Shown here: one piece after another, positions 4,820-7,851 of the stretch
How positions within the stretch are numbered: the first letter of the stretch is position 1
Layout: every line of letters starts with the position of its first letter
Assembly: GCA_913061245.1 (NCBI GenBank)
Contig: CAJXTO010000064.1
Location: 1 to 7,851 of the forward strand
From: an uncultured Oceanospirillales bacterium
GTDB taxonomy: Bacteria; Pseudomonadota; Gammaproteobacteria; Pseudomonadales; Litorivicinaceae
Length of the DNA: 7,851 nucleotides
Direction: 5' to 3'
Made by a program: the position numbers and the translations under genes
Notes under the pieces: model-generated
Seen by the model: only the letters and a program-made list of their open reading frames with translations
What the model was told of the DNA's origin: nothing
Database searches by the model: none

Positions 4820-6706
4820 TTGGAACTTTCAACCGGCGTTCGTGAAAAGAACCTGATTCAGTCCCGAGTCGCTGTTGCTGCTCTTGGTGGCGGGATTCTT
4901 TTATTACTTCTTTTGACGCGACTTGTTTGGCTTCAGTTGGTTGAGACCGAACGATTTCAGACGGCATCTGAAGCCAATCGGCTACAAACGCTTCCGGTAG
5001 GGCCTGCGCGTGGACTTATTGTGGATCGTAACGGTGTCGTATTGGCTGAAAATCGGCCCAACCTTCAGCTCTTATTGATTCCGGAAGAGGTGCCTGATTT
5101 AGACCAGATGATTGCTGACGTTCGACAGCGCATTGAATTTACAGACAGTGATGCAGAGCGTTTTGCAAAGAATTTAAAAACGCGTCGGAGGCCTAGAGAT
5201 CCAGTTGTTGTCAAAGACGAATTGTCAGAATCGGATGCGGCTCGGATTGCTGTGGATTTATTTCAGTTTCCAGGGCTCCAAATCGAAGCACGTCCAACAC
5301 GTTATTATCCCTATGGTGGTTTGACCGCGCACAGTCTTGGATATGTTGGACGATTGTCTTTAGACGAGTTGAAAAGTGTCGAAGAAAGTCGTTATGCCGG
5401 CACGGAGACCATTGGCAAACTGGGTGTTGAGAAAGCGTATGAAGATGCACTTCTGGGTCAGGTCGGAGTAGAGCGGGTTGAGACCAGTGCCCGCGGCCAG
5501 ATCATGCGATCGGTTGATCGCGAGGATCCGATACCTGGTGCGGATATTCCATTACACATGGATATCGGCCTAACAGCCAAGCTATACGATGTTCTGGGTG
5601 ATAACCGTGGCGCAATCGTCGCGATTGATCCGAAAAATGGTGGGATTCTAGGGCTCGCGAGTGCGCCGACCTACGACGCGAATTCATTTATCGGCGGGAT
5701 CAGTCAAGCTGAATATACGGCACTCCAAGTCGATCGCGACACGCCTCTATTCAACCGCGCGTTACGCGGGCAATACCCGCCCGGATCAACGATCAAACCA
5801 ATGCTTGGGTTGGTTGGATTGCATTACGGTGCAGTCAGTTGGAAAACAGAAATTTCTGACCGTGGTTTTTTTCAATTATCGGGAAATGATCACAAATACC
5901 GCGATTGGAAGAAGTGGGGTCATGGCCGCGTCAACATGGATAAAGCAGTCATTGAATCCTGTGATACCTACTTTTATGAGATGGCTGTCCGGCTTGGCAT
6001 CGATCAGATGTCAGAAGGGATGCAGCATTTCGGTTTTGGGCGCCGGCAAGGCCGTGATATTCAGGGGGATCTCCCTGGTATTCTTCCGAGTAGAGAGTGG
6101 AAGCGCGCTGCAAGAAATCAGCCTTGGTACTTGGGTGAAACTGTCATTTCCGGGATTGGCCAAGGATTTTGGGTGACAACCCCGCTGCAATTAGCAGCAG
6201 CAACCACTGCCATGGCTCGTCGAGGTAATTTTATCGAGCCTCATTTTTCAGTGCTTGAAGATGTTGATGCAGGTGCTCCTGTGCCGCTGGGTGAATCGAT
6301 GGACTGGGAACGCATGATTGATGCGATGGAAGATGTGCTGCATGGAGAGCGCGGAACAGCGCGTGGTGCCGCCCGTGGTCTAAACTATCGGATCGCAGGC
6401 AAAACCGGGACAGCGCAGGTCATCAGTATTGGGCAGGAAGATGAATATGATGCGGCGGAACTTGAAGAACGTTTGCGTGACCATGCGTTATTTGTCGGCT
6501 TTGCCCCCGCTGACTCGCCAAGTATTGTTGTTGCCCTGATTATTGAAAATGGTGGATCAGGTGGCTCAACCGCAGCACCTGTCGCGCGAAAGATATTCGA
6601 TTATTGGTTACTTGAGCGCAATGAAGGCTCAAGGCCCCCCAATACGAATTATGTGGCTAAAATAAATCAACGCGTTCTCGAGCCAAAGCATGCTGACAGC
6701 AACTGA
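4820..6706 (+). CDS. mrdA: Penicillin-binding protein 2, elongation-specific DD-transpeptidase
   Basis: PBP2 cross-links new peptidoglycan in the lateral wall as the transpeptidase partner of RodA in the elongasome, and is the target of mecillinam-type beta-lactams. The product has 628 residues (E. coli 633). A short cytoplasmic N-terminus precedes one membrane anchor at about 18-39. The periplasmic pedestal domain follows, with PARGLIVDRNG at 62-72 and RYYPYGGLTAHSLGYVG at 161-177. In the transpeptidase domain the catalytic STIK motif is at 323-326 (nucleophile Ser323), the second motif is SCD at 380-382 (SxD form, as in E. coli PBP2), and KTGTAQ is at 528-533. RDWKKWGHG at 361-369 is typical of PBP2 and not of the divisome protein FtsI. 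Translation starts at TTG, 2 nt after the rlmH stop. The 3' end overlaps rodA by 17 nt. All catalytic motifs are intact. Confidence 0.97.
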   Translation: MELSTGVREKNLIQSRVAVAALGGGILLLLLLTRLVWLQLVETERFQTASEANRLQTLPVGPARGLIVDRNGVVLAENRPNLQLLLIPEEVPDLDQMIADVRQRIEFTDSDAERFAKNLKTRRRPRDPVVVKDELSESDAARIAVDLFQFPGLQIEARPTRYYPYGGLTAHSLGYVGRLSLDELKSVEESRYAGTETIGKLGVEKAYEDALLGQVGVERVETSARGQIMRSVDREDPIPGADIPLHMDIGLTAKLYDVLGDNRGAIVAIDPKNGGILGLASAPTYDANSFIGGISQAEYTALQVDRDTPLFNRALRGQYPPGSTIKPMLGLVGLHYGAVSWKTEISDRGFFQLSGNDHKYRDWKKWGHGRVNMDKAVIESCDTYFYEMAVRLGIDQMSEGMQHFGFGRRQGRDIQGDLPGILPSREWKRAARNQPWYLGETVISGIGQGFWVTTPLQLAAATTAMARRGNFIEPHFSVLEDVDAGAPVPLGESMDWERMIDAMEDVLHGERGTARGAARGLNYRIAGKTGTAQVISIGQEDEYDAAELEERLRDHALFVGFAPADSPSIVVALIIENGGSGGSTAAPVARKIFDYWLLERNEGSRPPNTNYVAKINQRVLEPKHADSN

Positions 6707-7826
6707 AACAGGACATATTGAGTCGTTCCGACCCAAGCGTTTTGCACAACGTTATGGTGTTGATCCGTTGCTTACGTTGTTTGTTTTAGTGACGGCGCTT
6801 TATGGTCTGATCATATTGTATTCGGCATCAGGACAGAGCTTGTCGATGGTGCTTCGCCAGGGTGCACACGTGGTTGTCGGGCTTGGAGTGATGGCGCTCC
6901 TATCGCAGGTACGGCGGGATGTCATCATTCACATCACACCCTTTGTGTTTATGTTCGCAGCACTTCTTTTAATTGCAGTTTTGTTGTTTGGGGTCGGTGC
7001 GAAAGGTGCGCAGCGTTGGCTTGCTCTGCCGGGACTTCCCCGCTTTCAGCCATCAGAACTGATGAAGCTCGCACTTCCTGCGATGGTCGCGTGGTGGCTA
7101 ACACGACATAAGCTTCCCCCATCGATGTCGCAGTTAGTGATCGCGGCGGTTTTGATCGTTGTTCCTGTCGCCTTGATTGCGAAACAACCTGATCTGGGAA
7201 CCAGTATCATCATTGCAGGCTCAGGATTTTTTGTCATATTCCTGGCTGGGATTTCCTGGCGTTTGTTGGCAGTGCTTGGTGGGCTTGGTGTTGCCGCTCT
7301 ACCGGTACTTTGGATGGTCATGCATGACTATCAACGGACTCGCGTGATGACCCTATTAGATCCTCAGAGTGATCCGTTAGGCGCGGGATGGAACACGATT
7401 CAAGCCATGACAGCTCTGGGATCAGGAGGGATGTTTGGCAAAGGGTACGCTGAAGGCACGCAGGCACAATTAAAGTTTCTTCCCGAATCGCACACAGATT
7501 TTATCGTTGCAGTCCTTGGCGAAGAAATGGGCTTTTTTGGCATCAGTGTCTTGCTCATCCTGTATGCACTGATCCTTGGGCGCTGTTTGGTTCTGACCAT
7601 GCGCGCACAAGGTAATTTTGGCAGACTGTTATCAGGTTCGATTACGCTGACTTTTTTTGTTTACGTGTTCGTGAATGTGGGAATGGTTAGTGGAGTTTTA
7701 CCTGTGGTGGGTGTGCCTTTGCCATTAATTAGTTATGGTGGGACATCGATTGTTTCGCTGTTGATTGGATTTGGTTTGATTATGTCCATGCAGCGGACTA
7801 AACGGGTACTTTCAGGGGAGTCATAA
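6690..7826 (+). CDS. rodA: Peptidoglycan glycosyltransferase RodA (SEDS family)
   Basis: RodA polymerises lipid II into glycan strands at the inner membrane and works as a pair with PBP2 to maintain rod shape. The product has 378 residues (E. coli 370) and is strongly hydrophobic, consistent with the usual ten membrane segments; the first is at about 26-46. Family landmarks are LYSASGQ at 43-49, KGAQRWL at 105-111, FQPSEL at 119-124, KQPDLGTS at 165-172, HDYQRTRV near 212-219, and SHTDFI at 267-272. Asp270 in SHTDFI corresponds to the essential SEDS aspartate (E. coli Asp262). The SEDS signature GVPLPLISYGGTS is at 341-353. ATG 6690 lies 17 nt inside the end of mrdA and has only a weak GAG at 6680-6682, which suggests coupling to mrdA translation. 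The gene is also called mrdB. Confidence 0.96.
   Translation: MLTATETGHIESFRPKRFAQRYGVDPLLTLFVLVTALYGLIILYSASGQSLSMVLRQGAHVVVGLGVMALLSQVRRDVIIHITPFVFMFAALLLIAVLLFGVGAKGAQRWLALPGLPRFQPSELMKLALPAMVAWWLTRHKLPPSMSQLVIAAVLIVVPVALIAKQPDLGTSIIIAGSGFFVIFLAGISWRLLAVLGGLGVAALPVLWMVMHDYQRTRVMTLLDPQSDPLGAGWNTIQAMTALGSGGMFGKGYAEGTQAQLKFLPESHTDFIVAVLGEEMGFFGISVLLILYALILGRCLVLTMRAQGNFGRLLSGSITLTFFVYVFVNVGMVSGVLPVVGVPLPLISYGGTSIVSLLIGFGLIMSMQRTKRVLSGES
7814..7820 (+). promoter_or_regulatory. Ribosome binding site of the gene after rodA
   Basis: AGGGGAG lies within the end of rodA, 5 nt before ATG 7826. It supports a real gene start there despite only 26 nt of coding sequence being visible. Confidence 0.65.
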
Positions 7827-7851
7827 TGCGCGTATTTCCAGCAATTGCGGT
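7826..7851 (+). CDS. Start of a further operon gene, possibly an exported cell-wall protein (partial)
   Basis: ATG 7826 overlaps the rodA stop by 1 nt (TAATG) and follows a strong ribosome binding site. Only MRVFPAIA plus two bases of the next codon are visible. A basic residue followed by hydrophobic residues would fit the start of a signal peptide. In Pseudomonas the gene after rodA is a lytic transglycosylase of the MltB/SltB type, and in E. coli it is rlpA. Either would suit this position, but the visible residues cannot decide. Confidence 0.6.

Noticed and set aside
5766..5780. GCGGG/CCCGC hairpin near the mrdA active-site codons
   Set aside because: It is a 5-bp stem inside a strongly conserved coding segment, and no function is suggested.
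5866..5872. T7 run in mrdA as a terminator or phase-variable tract
   Set aside because: No stem precedes it, and the tract encodes Phe-Phe in a constrained region; seven bases is too short for a convincing phase-variation tract.
5661..6176. 171-codon +1 frame inside mrdA
   Set aside because: It overlaps the catalytic PBP2 motifs, which are plainly real, and the translation has no recognisable domain.
7046..7321. Minus-strand open frame inside rodA
   Set aside because: It is opposite conserved SEDS segments and is explained by codon bias.

Overview
The window is a stretch of gammaproteobacterial chromosome carrying tightly packed housekeeping genes, all on the + strand. I recognise every complete gene. 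The families are standard for gammaproteobacteria: Mpl, a stand-alone LON-domain protein, ProA, NadD, RsfS, RlmH, PBP2 and RodA. The order nadD-rsfS-rlmH-mrdA-rodA, continuing into a possible exported protein, matches the classical E. coli/Pseudomonas cell-elongation locus. Placing proA directly before nadD is Pseudomonas-like rather than E. coli-like. Base composition is roughly balanced, so a marine or oceanospirilloid-type gammaproteobacterium is possible, but I cannot name the species. I see no mobile elements, CRISPR arrays, tRNAs or rRNAs.

Layout. Positions 1-60 are the last 19 codons of an unidentified gene. After a 57-nt gap comes mpl (118-1446, TTG start), the peptidoglycan-recycling ligase. 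A 64-nt gap leads to a small LON-domain protein of unknown function (1511-2080, GTG start preferred). A 49-nt gap then holds the clearest regulatory structure of the window: a perfect TATAAT box inside a near-perfect 11-bp inverted repeat whose right arm contains the ribosome binding site of proA.

From proA onward the genes are stacked almost without gaps. proA/nadD overlap by 1 nt, nadD/rsfS by 4, rsfS/rlmH by 1 and mrdA/rodA by 17. rlmH and mrdA are 2 nt apart, and rodA overlaps the next, truncated gene by 1. This looks like one translationally coupled operon.

How the genes work together. mrdA (PBP2 transpeptidase) and rodA (SEDS glycosyltransferase) form the core synthase of the lateral-wall elongation machine. 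mpl feeds recovered murein tripeptide back into precursor synthesis. nadD makes the NAD precursor deamido-NAD, rsfS and rlmH act on the large ribosomal subunit, and proA makes the proline precursor. The link between these is mainly growth-related housekeeping.

I found no convincing undescribed system. The items most worth checking are the promoter/hairpin arrangement before proA, a terminator-like structure antisense to nadD, and several start sites that simple longest-ORF calling would place wrongly.
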